This document shows, piece by piece, positions 36,639-45,237 of a stretch of DNA of 64,000 nucleotides (positions within the stretch are counted from its first letter, which is position 1; every line of letters begins with the position of its first letter). A program made the position numbers and the translations under genes. The notes below the pieces were generated by a model. The model saw only the letters and a list, made by a program, of their open reading frames with translations, ran no database searches and was not told the origin of the DNA. Origin of the DNA: Sphingomonas sp. (GTDB lineage Bacteria; Pseudomonadota; Alphaproteobacteria; Sphingomonadales; Sphingomonadaceae); contig JAHBZH010000001.1 in assembly GCA_019635535.1 (NCBI GenBank), positions 565,001 through 629,000 on the forward strand, given 5' to 3'.

Positions 36639-37235
36639 CTATGAATCCGCCGGCGCGGCGAGGCAAGCGGCGATCACCTTGCGCACCGCATCGCGCGTCG
36701 CGTCCATTGAAACATCGGTCGGAATCACGAAATCCGCGCGCGCACGCTTCTCGGCATCCGGTGTTTGGTGCGACAGGATGCGCGCGAATTTCTCGGGCGT
36801 CATGCCGGGCCGCGCCAGCGTGCGCATTTGCTGGATGTCTTCGTCCGCCGAGACGACGGCGATCTTGTCGACGACTTCGTCCATACCCGTTTCGAAGAGC
36901 AGCGGAATGTCGAGCAGCACAAGCGGCCTTTCGGCATGTTCGGCCAGAAACGCTACGCGGGCGTCACCCACCGCTGGATGAACGATGGCCTCGAGCTGCT
37001 TCAGGATCGCCCGATCGGCGAGCACCCGCGCCGCCAGAGCCTCGCGATCAACGCCCTCCGGCCCCGTCGTGCCCGGAAAGGCCGCTTCGATCGCATCGAC
37101 CAGCATGCCGCCCGGACCCTGCAGGTGCCGAACCGCCGCGTCGGCGTCGAAGACCGGCACGCCTTCGTCGGCGAACATGCGCGCGACCGTGGACTTGCCC
37201 ATGCCGATGGAGCCGGTGAGTCCCAGGACGATCAT
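36639..37235 (-). CDS. coaE: Dephospho-CoA kinase
   Basis: The last step of CoA synthesis: ATP-dependent phosphorylation of dephospho-CoA. 198 residues with P-loop GLTGSIGMGKST at the N-terminus, VFDADAAVR, and the lid region RILSHQTPDAEKRARADF. ATG overlaps the maf stop (ATGA). Confidence 0.96.
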   Translation of the reverse strand: MIVLGLTGSIGMGKSTVARMFADEGVPVFDADAAVRHLQGPGGMLVDAIEAAFPGTTGPEGVDREALAARVLADRAILKQLEAIVHPAVGDARVAFLAEHAERPLVLLDIPLLFETGMDEVVDKIAVVSADEDIQQMRTLARPGMTPEKFARILSHQTPDAEKRARADFVIPTDVSMDATRDAVRKVIAACLAAPADS

Positions 37236-37828
37236 GCAGCGATCATAGACCTCTCGCGCAGGAAAGCGAGCAAAGGGATGAGCGGCAGGCCCAGAATCGC
37301 GAAATGGCTGCCCTCGATCCGATCGAATAGCTGCGCGCCCGCGCCTTCGATCGCATAGCCGCCGACATTCCAGCGCACCGATTCAAAATTACGGTCGAGA
37401 TAGGCTTCGAGAAAGGCATCGCTGAAATCGCGCATGACGAGCTTGGCACTTTCGGTCGCCGACCAGACGGGCGTCCCGTTCTGCACGATCGACGCGGCCG
37501 AGTGGAGCCGATGGCTCTTCCCCGCCAGCCGCCGGAGCTGATCGCGCAGCTCCAAACGCGATGCGGCCTTGCTCAACACGGCACCCTGCTCGGTTTCCAG
37601 CACCTGATCCGCGCCCAGCACCAGCGCATCGGCAGGTGCCGCAGCGCTCAGCGCCTTCGCTTCCGCCAGCTTTCCGGCGAGCATTCGGGCATCCGCCGCG
37701 CTTGAGGCCATGACGTCAAGCTTGGCCGCCTCCTCGTCGAGGGACGCATCGACAAGCGCGAAGCGCACGCCGGCATCAGCCAGCATCCGCCGCCGCGTCG
37801 CGCTTCTGGAGGCGAGCAACAGCGTCAT
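37232..37828 (-). CDS. maf: Maf family nucleotide pyrophosphatase
   Basis: A 198-residue house-cleaning NTP pyrophosphatase of the Maf/Ham1-like fold. LLLASRSATRRRML is the family N-terminus; GADQVLETEQG and NVGGYAIEGAGAQLFDRIEG are the catalytic and substrate-binding stretches. Typical partners are present except aroE, which usually lies between maf and coaE in this cluster and is absent here. Confidence 0.94.
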   Translation of the reverse strand: MTLLLASRSATRRRMLADAGVRFALVDASLDEEAAKLDVMASSAADARMLAGKLAEAKALSAAAPADALVLGADQVLETEQGAVLSKAASRLELRDQLRRLAGKSHRLHSAASIVQNGTPVWSATESAKLVMRDFSDAFLEAYLDRNFESVRWNVGGYAIEGAGAQLFDRIEGSHFAILGLPLIPLLAFLRERSMIAA

Positions 37829-38646
37829 CCGGCCGCCTTCTCCAACCTCTCCGCATAGAGCTTCGCAATAGCGAGCGCGCTCTCCTCGATCGAGCGGCGC
37901 GTCACGTCGATCACCGGCCAGCCCTGATCGGCGAACATGCGGCGCGCGAAGGCCAGCTCGGCATTGACCGCGTCGCCGTCGACATAGTCTGTCTCCGGCG
38001 CCTGGTTAAGCGAGAGCAGCCGGTTGCGCCTGATCTGGATCAGCCGTTCGGGATTGGTGGTGAGGCCCACGATCAACGGGTGTTTGAGCAGGAACAACGA
38101 CGGCGGCGGCGGCGATTCCCGCACGAGGGGCACATTGGCGACCTTGAAGCCACGATTTGCGAGGTAGATGCTGGTCGGTGTCTTTGAAGTGCGGGAGACG
38201 CCGGCGAGGATGATGTCCGCTTCCTCCCAGTTTTCCGGGCCGATGCCGTCGTCATGGGCGATGGTGAACTGGATCGCATCGACGCGGGCGAAATAGGCGG
38301 CGTCGAGTGCGTGCTGTCGGCCGGACCGCCCCTTCGCCTGCTGCCCGCTCACCGCCGCCAGCGCGTCGAGCACCGGATCGAGCACCGAAACGGCGTGAAT
38401 CCTGCGCTGCCGGCACTTGCGCTCGAGCTCCTTGCGAATCGTGGGATTGACCACGGTGTAGAGCACCAGGCCCGGCCGCTTTTCGACATCGTCCAGCACC
38501 CGGTCGAGATGTCCTTCAGATCGCACCATCGGCCAAGGATGGCGGATCGCCTCGACATCATCGAACTGGGCGAGGCAGGCATTGGCGACCATGTCGAGCG
38601 TCTCGCCCGTCGAGTCCGAAATGAGATGCAGATGCAACTGCTTCAT
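37825..38646 (-). CDS. ppsR: PEP synthase regulatory protein (DUF299, bifunctional kinase/pyrophosphorylase)
   Basis: A 273-residue protein that inactivates and reactivates pyruvate,water dikinase (or PPDK) by ADP-dependent phosphorylation and Pi-dependent dephosphorylation. LHLISDSTGETLDMVANA is the conserved N-terminus and the P-loop-like motif is AGVSRTSKTPTS. It is the RP001-type gene next to the origin in Rickettsia and Caulobacter. Its start abuts the oriC region. Confidence 0.94.
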   Translation of the reverse strand: MKQLHLHLISDSTGETLDMVANACLAQFDDVEAIRHPWPMVRSEGHLDRVLDDVEKRPGLVLYTVVNPTIRKELERKCRQRRIHAVSVLDPVLDALAAVSGQQAKGRSGRQHALDAAYFARVDAIQFTIAHDDGIGPENWEEADIILAGVSRTSKTPTSIYLANRGFKVANVPLVRESPPPPSLFLLKHPLIVGLTTNPERLIQIRRNRLLSLNQAPETDYVDGDAVNAELAFARRMFADQGWPVIDVTRRSIEESALAIAKLYAERLEKAAG

Positions 38647-38967
38647 CGCGAGAGACGATTCCGGGGGCTGTGGAAAAACATGGGGAAATCGCTAGCGGAA
38701 GCCTGGGTGCGGCGGCAAGGACAGGATTCGCCCACGTTCGAACATCAATCGTCCACAGCCCCGCGAACATGGTAAAGAATCCACGACCGAACTGTGGATC
38801 GTGGGGATCATGCACGCGAATCCGCACAAAGCCGCGGCTCCCGGCAAGTCAAGCTGTTGGCAAAATATGTGCGAGCCCATAAACCCCGTTTTGCCCACGC
38901 CAACTCACTTCAACAGACTCTCTATTATCTAATAAGAATAGAAAGAGAGCGGAGCGCCCAGCCCGTC
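38647..38967. other. oriC: Proposed chromosomal replication origin (oriC)
   Basis: A 321-bp gap between divergent ppsR and hemE, the conserved site of alphaproteobacterial origins. Seen: one exact DnaA box on the minus strand (TTTTCCACA, 38677-38669); CGATCCACA on the minus strand (38801-38793), one base from the Caulobacter G-box TGATCCACA; weaker TCGTCCACA (38749) and GAATCCACG (38777); two W-box-like TCCCCA on the minus strand (38681 and 38802); and an AT-rich tract at 38917-38947 as possible unwinding region. No TTAA-N7-TTAA CtrA site is visible. The hemE promoter must also lie here. Confidence 0.75.
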
Positions 38968-39996
38968 ATGACCGGTTCGTACAAGCCGCTTCTGAACGTC
39001 CTAAACGGCGGAAAAACCGAGATAAATCCGGTTTGGCTGATGCGTCAGGCGGGGCGCTACCTGCCCGAATATCGCGCGCTGCGGGCTGAGAAGGGTGGAT
39101 TCCTCGCGCTGGTCAACGATCCCGAGGCCGCAGCCGAGGTCACGCTCCAGCCGATCCGCCGCTTCGGCTTCGATGGTGCCATCCTCTTTTCCGACATCCT
39201 GATCGTGCCGCACGCTTTGGGCCAGGATCTGACTTTCGGCCCGGGCGAGGGACCGCGCCTTTCCCCGCGCTTGCTCGATGCCGCCTTGGCCGGGCTGGAG
39301 CGCGTCCCGGCCCGGCTGGCGCCGATCTACCGCACTGTGGAGAAAGTGAAATCGCGCCTGCCCGCCGAAACGACCTTTCTCGGTTTCGCGGGCAGCCCCT
39401 GGACGGTCGCGACCTATATGGTCGCAGGCCAGGGCAGCCGCGACCAGAGCGAGACGCGCGGCTTCGCTTATGCCGATCCGGCCGCTTTCGCCGAGATCGT
39501 CGACACGATCGCCGACATGACGATCGACTATCTGGTCGGCCAGGCCGATGCCGGGGTCGAGGCGGTGCAATTGTTCGACAGCTGGGCGGGCAGCCTCGCC
39601 CCGGCCCAGTTCGAGCAATGGGTGATCGCGCCGACCGCGCGGATCTTCGCCGGCGTGAAGGCGCGGCGACCCGATCTGCCCGTGATCGGCTTTCCGAAGG
39701 GCGCCGGCGCCCGGCTCGCCGCTTATGCGCGCGAAACCGGGGTGGATGCGGTCGGGCTGGACGAGACGATCGATCCCGCCTGGGCGGCGCGCGAACTGCC
39801 CGAGGACCTGCCGACGCAGGGCAATCTCGATCCCCTCGCCTTGCTGGCTGGCGGCGAGGCGCTTGAAAAAGCGGTGGCGCGCATCCTATCTGTGTTCGCG
39901 GGGAGGCCGCATATTTTCAATCTCGGCCACGGCATCATCAAGGAAACCCCGATCGCTCATGTCGAACGCCTGCTCCAACTGGTACGCGATCGGTGA
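38968..39996 (+). CDS. hemE: Uroporphyrinogen decarboxylase
   Basis: HemE (342 aa) decarboxylates uroporphyrinogen III to coproporphyrinogen III. PVWLMRQAGRYLPEYR is the conserved N-terminal substrate loop; FSDILIVPHALG, FAGSPWTVATYM, DSWAG and NLGHGI follow. The ATG at 38968 gives the standard start; a longer frame running back into the origin gap is not conserved. GTGA overlap with hemJ at the end. Confidence 0.97.
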   Translation: MTGSYKPLLNVLNGGKTEINPVWLMRQAGRYLPEYRALRAEKGGFLALVNDPEAAAEVTLQPIRRFGFDGAILFSDILIVPHALGQDLTFGPGEGPRLSPRLLDAALAGLERVPARLAPIYRTVEKVKSRLPAETTFLGFAGSPWTVATYMVAGQGSRDQSETRGFAYADPAAFAEIVDTIADMTIDYLVGQADAGVEAVQLFDSWAGSLAPAQFEQWVIAPTARIFAGVKARRPDLPVIGFPKGAGARLAAYARETGVDAVGLDETIDPAWAARELPEDLPTQGNLDPLALLAGGEALEKAVARILSVFAGRPHIFNLGHGIIKETPIAHVERLLQLVRDR

Positions 39997-40448
39997 TCGA
40001 TGATTTTGGATGGGCGCTCGGCGTGACCTACGCATGGTTGAAGGCCGGCCATATCATCTTCGTCATCTTCTGGGTCGCTGGCCTGTTCATGCTGCCGCGA
40101 TTCTACGTCTATCATCAGGAATCGGCGCCCGGATCGGATGAGGAAGCGCGCTGGATCGAGCGCGAGCGCAAGCTGCGCACGATCATCATTACGCCGGCCA
40201 TGTCCCTGGTCTGGATACTGGGCCTGGCGCTCGCTTATGTGACAGACGCCTGGCAGCAGGGCTGGTTCATGACCAAGTTTGCGCTCGTTTTCGCCCTGTC
40301 CGGCTATCATGGCTGGATGGTTGGCTACGGCCGAAAACTCGCCGCCGGCCAGCGCCCGGTCAGCGGGCGCGCCCTAAGGATGATGAACGAGATTCCCGGC
40401 ATCGCGGTCGTGTTGATCGTCGTGCTGGTGATCGTGAAGCCGTTCTAG
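39993..40448 (+). CDS. hemJ: Protoporphyrinogen oxidase HemJ
   Basis: A 151-residue membrane protein (UPF0093) that oxidises protoporphyrinogen IX. Four helices are apparent; WLKAGHIIFVIFWVAGLFML contains the heme-binding His of helix 1, with RKLRTIIITPAMSLVW and KFALVFALSGYHGWM further on. The GTG start overlaps the hemE stop, so two heme enzymes are coupled. The N-terminal ten residues before YAWLKA are not well conserved, so the exact start is less sure. Confidence 0.9.
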   Translation: MIDDFGWALGVTYAWLKAGHIIFVIFWVAGLFMLPRFYVYHQESAPGSDEEARWIERERKLRTIIITPAMSLVWILGLALAYVTDAWQQGWFMTKFALVFALSGYHGWMVGYGRKLAAGQRPVSGRALRMMNEIPGIAVVLIVVLVIVKPF

Positions 40449-40462
40449 CTGTCTTCCCCAGC

Positions 40463-40491
40463 TTGACTCGCCTTTGGGCGACGCATAACGC
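40463..40491 (+). promoter_or_regulatory. Candidate rho promoter
   Basis: TTGACT (40463-40468), 17-bp spacer, TAACGC (40486-40491), about 100 nt before the rho start. Confidence 0.35.
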
Positions 40492-40598
40492 CGGTGCAGT
40501 CGTTGGCCCGCCGTCCGCGTGGGTGTTCAAGCTGCATCACAATTTCGAACCTTCTGAGCTTTTCAACGCCCAGAATCCGACTCAAGACGAGAAACTAA

Positions 40599-41855
40599 AT
40601 GCATCTCAAAGATCTGAAGCAGAAGACGCCCGCCGAGCTGGTCGCGCTCGCCGAGGAGCTCGGCGTCGAAGGCGCCTCCACCCTGCGCAAGCAGGAACTG
40701 ATGTTCTCGATCCTCAAGGTCCGTGCCGAAAATGGCGACGAGATCATGGGTCAGGGGACGATCGAGGTCCTGCAGGACGGCTTCGGCTTCCTGCGCTCAG
40801 CCGATTCCAACTATCTGGCCGGCCCCGACGACATCTATGTCTCGCCCAACCAGGTCCGCAAGTTCGGGCTGCGCACCGGCGACACGGTGGAAGGCGAGAT
40901 CCGCGGCCCCAAGGACGGCGAACGCTATTTCAGCCTGGTGCGCGTCAGCCAGGTCAATTTCGACGATCCCGAGGCGGTCCGCCACCGCGTCAATTTCGAC
41001 AATCTGACGCCGCTCTATCCGGACGAGAAGCTGCGGCTCGACACGCTCGATCCGACGCTTAAAGACAAGTCGGCGCGCGTCATCGACATCATCTCGCCTC
41101 AGGGCAAGGGCCAGCGCGCGCTGATCGTCGCGCCGCCGCGCACCGGCAAGACGGTGCTGCTCCAGAACATTGCCAAGGCGATCACCGACAACCATCCCGA
41201 GGTCTTCCTGATCGTGCTGCTGATCGACGAGCGGCCGGAGGAAGTGACCGACATGCAGCGCAGCGTGAACGGCGAGGTCATCTCCTCGACCTTCGACGAG
41301 CCCGCCAGCCGCCACGTCCAGGTCGCCGAGATGGTGATCGAGAAGGCCAAGCGTCTGGTCGAGCACAAGAAGGATGTCGTCATCCTGCTCGATTCGATCA
41401 CCCGCCTGGGCCGCGCCTACAACACGGTGGTGCCGAGCTCGGGCAAGGTGCTGACCGGCGGCGTCGACGCCAATGCGCTGCAGCGGCCGAAGCGCTTCTT
41501 CGGCGCCGCGCGCAACATCGAGGAGGGCGGCTCGCTCTCGATCATCGCCACCGCCCTCATCGACACCGGCTCCAAGATGGACGAGGTGATCTTCGAGGAG
41601 TTCAAGGGCACCGGCAATTCCGAGATCGTGCTCGACCGCAAGGTCTCCGACAAGCGCATCTTCCCGAGCCTGGATGTCGGCAAATCCGGCACCCGCAAGG
41701 AGGAGCTGCTGGTCGAGCAGGGCACGCTTTCCAAGATGTGGGTACTGCGCCGCATCCTCATGCAGATGGGCACGGTCGATGCCATGCAATTCCTTCTCGA
41801 CAAGATGAAGGACAGCAAGACCAACGAGGATTTCTTCGCTTCGATGAACCAATAG
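40599..41855 (+). CDS. rho: Transcription termination factor Rho
   Basis: A hexameric RNA-dependent ATPase that ends transcription. 418 residues: N-terminal Rho-N helix bundle ([20 protein letters not shown]), the OB-fold RNA-binding domain ([12 protein letters not shown], Phe-rich), Walker [13 protein letters not shown], Walker [18 protein letters not shown]-loop and R-loop ([14 protein letters not shown]). The 150-bp leader lacks genes and may be used for Rho autoregulation. Origin-linked as in Caulobacter. Confidence 0.98.
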   Translation: MHLKDLKQKTPAELVALAEELGVEGASTLRKQELMFSILKVRAENGDEIMGQGTIEVLQDGFGFLRSADSNYLAGPDDIYVSPNQVRKFGLRTGDTVEGEIRGPKDGERYFSLVRVSQVNFDDPEAVRHRVNFDNLTPLYPDEKLRLDTLDPTLKDKSARVIDIISPQGKGQRALIVAPPRTGKTVLLQNIAKAITDNHPEVFLIVLLIDERPEEVTDMQRSVNGEVISSTFDEPASRHVQVAEMVIEKAKRLVEHKKDVVILLDSITRLGRAYNTVVPSSGKVLTGGVDANALQRPKRFFGAARNIEEGGSLSIIATALIDTGSKMDEVIFEEFKGTGNSEIVLDRKVSDKRIFPSLDVGKSGTRKEELLVEQGTLSKMWVLRRILMQMGTVDAMQFLLDKMKDSKTNEDFFASMNQ

Positions 41856-41957
41856 GCGCGATCGCCGTTGCGTATTTTCTCCGCTTTGCCGCCACCCGCG
41901 CCCTCTGTAGAGAAGTGCCGGTGACGGCGGCGGCAAGACGGGAAATGGAAATCGAAC

Positions 41958-42698
41958 GTGACTGATCTTCTTTCTATATTCGCGGTCGGCACTGCCGGGG
42001 CCCCCATGGATCTGGGCGGCCTCAGCGGCATGTGGGATCACATCGTCAACGATTTCTCGAACATCACTGACCCCTCGAACATGAGGGCCTTTTTCCTGGT
42101 GATCGCGATCGACCTGCTGCTCGCGGCCGACAATGCGATCATCGTCGGCGCTCTTGCCGCCGGCCTGCCGGCGGATCAGCGGCGCAAGGTCATCATCATC
42201 GGCGTGCTCGCCGCCCTGGTGCTGCGCATCGCCTTCGCGCTCGTCGTCGTCCAGCTCATGAACATCGTCGGGTTGATCTTCATCGGCGGTCTGTTGCTGC
42301 TGTGGGTCGCGTTCAAGATGTGGCGCGAGCTGCGCCATGTCGGCGGCGTCCATTCGCCCGGTTCGCCCGAGGTTCCGGGCGACGAGCATTCTGGCCTCAG
42401 GCCGGCCAAGAGCTTCTGGGGCGCGGTCTGGGCCGTCGCGATCGCCGATGTGTCGATGAGCCTCGACAACGTGCTGGCCGTCGCCGGCGCGGCGGGGGAC
42501 CATCCCGGCATCATGATCGTCGGCCTGGTCTTCGCCGTCGCGCTGATGGGCGTCGCGGCCAACTTCCTCGCCAGGCTGATCGAGCGCTACAAGTGGCTCG
42601 CTTATATCGGCCTGCTGCTCGTCCTCTATGTCGCGCTCGACATGATGTACAAGGGATGGGTCAACCCCACCGTGGGCGTCGGGACGTTGTTCGGCTGA
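41958..42698 (+). CDS. TerC/YjbE family integral membrane protein
   Basis: A 246-residue membrane protein with about seven helices of the TerC superfamily. Two mirrored metal-ligand helices are diagnostic: FFLVIAIDLLLAADNAIIVG and AVAIADVSMSLDNVLAVAGA. Relatives export manganese or supply metals during protein secretion. A hydrophilic loop (about 125-155, HSPGSPEVPGDEHSG) joins the halves. The GTG start is the best placed codon. A clear terminator follows. Confidence 0.92.
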   Translation: MTDLLSIFAVGTAGAPMDLGGLSGMWDHIVNDFSNITDPSNMRAFFLVIAIDLLLAADNAIIVGALAAGLPADQRRKVIIIGVLAALVLRIAFALVVVQLMNIVGLIFIGGLLLLWVAFKMWRELRHVGGVHSPGSPEVPGDEHSGLRPAKSFWGAVWAVAIADVSMSLDNVLAVAGAAGDHPGIMIVGLVFAVALMGVAANFLARLIERYKWLAYIGLLLVLYVALDMMYKGWVNPTVGVGTLFG

Positions 42699-42703
42699 AT
42701 CAG

Positions 42704-42744
42704 CACCAGGGCGGCTACCGAACGGGAGTCGCCCTGGTCTTTTC
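42704..42744 (+). terminator. Rho-independent terminator after the terC-type gene
   Basis: ACCAGGGCG (42705-42713) pairs with CGCCCTGGT (42730-42738), followed by CTTTTC. Confidence 0.85.
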
Positions 42745-42903
42745 AGTTGTCGTCACCCCGCCCTGTCACAAAAGCTCCTTTTTGCGGGTCTACCGGCCAA
42801 ATTCATGAAGCACGGACCAAACGAGGCCGGCCGCTGCGCGCAATGCGCCTTCTGGCTGCGCATCCTGCTCTGGGCGAGCCGCCGGGCGGGAGCCTGACCG
42901 GCT

Positions 42904-43608
42904 TCAATCCCGGGCGATGTGCGCGGCGAAGAAGGCTTCCGTGCGGCTGTCGGCGAGCCGGGCGGCCGCCTCGCTCCGGCGATTGCCCATCGCGACCGCG
43001 AAGCCGTGATCCTCGCCGGGATAATCGTGGAGCGTGACCCGGGGCTCGTCATCCAGCCCTGCGTGGATCAGCTGTTGCTTGTCGGGTGTGACGAAATGAT
43101 CGGCGCCGGCGATGTGGAGCATGAGCGGGCGGGCGATCGCGTGCTTCTCGCCCAGCAGGCCCTCCAGCCCGACGCCGTAATAGCCGACGCTCGCGTCCAC
43201 GTCGGTGCGCGCCGCGGTCATGAAAGCGAGCCGGCCGCCCAGGCAGTAGCCGACCGCGCCGACCCTGCCGCCTTCGGGCAGCCGTTTGCGCGCGGCGCGG
43301 ATCGCCGCCTCGATGTCGGCGACGCCCCGGTCCTGATCGAAGCGGTTCATCAGGGCGAGCGCCTGCTTGAACTCCTCCGGCATGTCCGGATCGAGCTCGA
43401 CGCCCGGCTCCAGCCGCCAGAACAGGTCCGGCGCGACGGCGAGATAGCCGAAGCCCGCCCAATGATCGCATTTGGCGCGGATGCCGGGATTGATCCCGAA
43501 TATCTCCTGGATGACGACGATGGCGCCGCGCGGGGTGGATGAAGGCTCGGCGAGATAGCCGGGGAAGCTGCCCTCATGATCCAGCGCGGGAATGTCGATG
43601 ATGGCCAT
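42904..43608 (-). CDS. Dienelactone hydrolase family protein
   Basis: A 234-residue alpha/beta hydrolase with a Cys nucleophile in GAVGYCLGGRLAF (near 124), Asp in IAGADHFVTP and His in GEDHGFAVA, the Cys-Asp-His triad of dienelactone hydrolases. FGINPGIRAKCDHWA resembles carboxymethylenebutenolidase. No aromatic catabolic genes surround it, so a general hydrolase role is as likely. Cytoplasmic. Confidence 0.92.
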   Translation of the reverse strand: MAIIDIPALDHEGSFPGYLAEPSSTPRGAIVVIQEIFGINPGIRAKCDHWAGFGYLAVAPDLFWRLEPGVELDPDMPEEFKQALALMNRFDQDRGVADIEAAIRAARKRLPEGGRVGAVGYCLGGRLAFMTAARTDVDASVGYYGVGLEGLLGEKHAIARPLMLHIAGADHFVTPDKQQLIHAGLDDEPRVTLHDYPGEDHGFAVAMGNRRSEAAARLADSRTEAFFAAHIARD

Positions 43609-43689
43609 GCGCGGCTCCTCTCGCTTGCTTTTGGCGGGACTATAGACTTAGAGGCGGAGCGACCAACAGCTGCGAAAGGATCCGGCCCC

Positions 43690-43926
43690 ATGAAAGTCTC
43701 GGTCGATGTCGATTGCACGCCGGAAGAGGCGCGCCGGTTCCTGGGCCTGCCCGATCTGACGCCGGTGCACGAGGCCTATGTCGAGAAGATGAAGAGCGTG
43801 GTCACCGAAGGCGCCTCGTCCGAGATGTTCGGCGACATGATGAAGGCCTGGGGCCCGATGAACGAGGCGGGGATGAATCTGTGGCGCCAGATGCTGGGGA
43901 GCGCCGGCGGGAAGTCGTCCAGCTGA
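43690..43926 (+). CDS. DUF6489-like small protein (78 aa) coupled to mnmE
   Basis: A 78-residue acidic protein: KVSVDVDCTPEEARRFLGLP, then amphipathic helices with FGDMMKAWGPMNEAGMNLWR and a Gly/Ser tail. I recognise it as the DUF6489 group found next to mnmE in sphingomonads; the helix pattern is reminiscent of phasin-like proteins but no function is known. Its stop overlaps the mnmE start (CTGA). Confidence 0.78.
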   Translation: MKVSVDVDCTPEEARRFLGLPDLTPVHEAYVEKMKSVVTEGASSEMFGDMMKAWGPMNEAGMNLWRQMLGSAGGKSSS

Positions 43927-45197
43927 CCGACACGATCTACGCATTGTCGTCCGGCGCGCCGCCGGCCGCGATCGCCGTGGTGCGGATCAGCGGGCCGAAG
44001 GCGGGCGAGGCGCTGACGGCGCTGGCCGGGACGTTGCCGCCGCCGCGCACGGCGCGGCTGGCGGCGCTCCGGCAGGCGGGCGAAGTGCTCGACCATGCGC
44101 TGGTGCTGCACTTTCCGGGGCCGAACAGCGCGACCGGCGAGGACGTAGCGGAGCTCCATCTGCATGGCGGGCGATCGGTGGTGGCCGCCGTGCTGGCGGC
44201 GCTGGCGGCGATGCCGGGGCTGCGCGCTGCCGAATCCGGCGAGTTCACCCGGCGGGCGTTCGAGCATGGCCGGATCGATCTTGCCGAGGCCGAGGGGCTG
44301 GCCGATCTGCTCGCCGCCGAGACGGAATCGCAGCGCCGCGCGGCGCTGGCGCTGGCCGGCGGGGCGCTCAGCCGGCAGGTGGAGGCGTGGCAAAAGCGGC
44401 TGCTCGCCATCGCGGCGGGAATCGAGGCCGAGCTCGATTTCGACGACGAGGGTGATGTCCAAAAGTTAGGCAAAAGTCAGCCCAAGGACGAGGTGGCGGC
44501 GCTGGCCGCCGAGCTGGGCGATTGGCTGGCCCGGCCCTCCGCCGAACGGCTGCGCGACGGCGTCCGGGTCGTGATCGCGGGGCCGCCGAATGCAGGAAAA
44601 TCCAGCCTTATCAATGCTTTGGTGGGCCGCGAGGCAGCAATCACGTCCGCTATCGCGGGGACGACGCGCGATCTGGTGGAGGCGCCGGTGGCGCTGGGCG
44701 GCACGCCCTTCCTGTTCACCGACACGGCGGGGCTGCGCGACAGCCATGATGCGATCGAGGCGATCGGCGTGGCGCGGGCGCGCAACGTGATGGACGCCGC
44801 CGATATCATTCTGTGGCTCGGGCCGCCGGAGGATTGTCCGCAAACCGAGCGGGCGATCCTCGTCCAGACCAAGGCCGATCTCGATCCGCCGCCGCGCGCG
44901 CACGATATCGCGGTATCGGCGGTCACGGGGGCGGGTCTGGCGGAGCTCGCCGCGCTGCTGGTCGCGCGGGCCGCAGCTCTGCTGCCGGCGGAAGGCGAGA
45001 CGGCGCTCAACGCCCGGCATCGCGCCGCGCTGGCCGAGGCGGCCGACTGGCTGGGCGAGGCGGCGCGGACGGACGATCTGCTGATCGCCGCCGAATCGCT
45101 GCGCCAGGCCCGCGCCGCGCTCGACCGGATCACCGGGCGTGCGGGCGTGGAGGACATGCTGGACGCCCTGTTCGGGCGCTTCTGCATCGGGAAGTAA
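43923..45197 (+). CDS. mnmE: tRNA modification GTPase MnmE, probable CTG start
   Basis: With MnmG it makes 5-carboxymethylaminomethyl groups on U34 of tRNAs. 424 residues: N-terminal tetrahydrofolate-binding domain ([10 protein letters not shown] onward), helical domain, and GTPase with GPPNAGKSS (G1), GTTRD (G2), DTAG (G3) and QTKAD (G4); the C-terminal FCIGK holds the conserved Cys. No ATG, GTG or TTG sits at the family start: the codon before [10 protein letters not shown] is CTG, overlapping the previous stop as CTGA with GGGAAG 8 nt before. The next candidate is a GTG at 43881, adding 14 unconserved residues. Confidence 0.93.
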   Translation: MTDTIYALSSGAPPAAIAVVRISGPKAGEALTALAGTLPPPRTARLAALRQAGEVLDHALVLHFPGPNSATGEDVAELHLHGGRSVVAAVLAALAAMPGLRAAESGEFTRRAFEHGRIDLAEAEGLADLLAAETESQRRAALALAGGALSRQVEAWQKRLLAIAAGIEAELDFDDEGDVQKLGKSQPKDEVAALAAELGDWLARPSAERLRDGVRVVIAGPPNAGKSSLINALVGREAAITSAIAGTTRDLVEAPVALGGTPFLFTDTAGLRDSHDAIEAIGVARARNVMDAADIILWLGPPEDCPQTERAILVQTKADLDPPPRAHDIAVSAVTGAGLAELAALLVARAAALLPAEGETALNARHRAALAEAADWLGEAARTDDLLIAAESLRQARAALDRITGRAGVEDMLDALFGRFCIGK

Positions 45198-45201
45198 GGC
45201 A

Positions 45202-45217
45202 TGTTCCACGTGGAACA
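45202..45217. other. parS: parS centromere site, perfect 16-bp palindrome
   Basis: TGTTCCACGTGGAACA, extended to 18 bp (45201-45218), in the 40-bp gap between mnmE and mnmG. It matches the universal ParB site and lies 3.3 kb from parB. Confidence 0.95.
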
Positions 45218-45237
45218 TATGCGCTAGAGGCGCGCGC

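Noticed and set aside
41856..41957. Manganese riboswitch before the terC-type gene
   Set aside because: Only a weak TTGCCGCC/GGCGGCAA stem is present; the conserved yybP-ykoY loop sequences are not.
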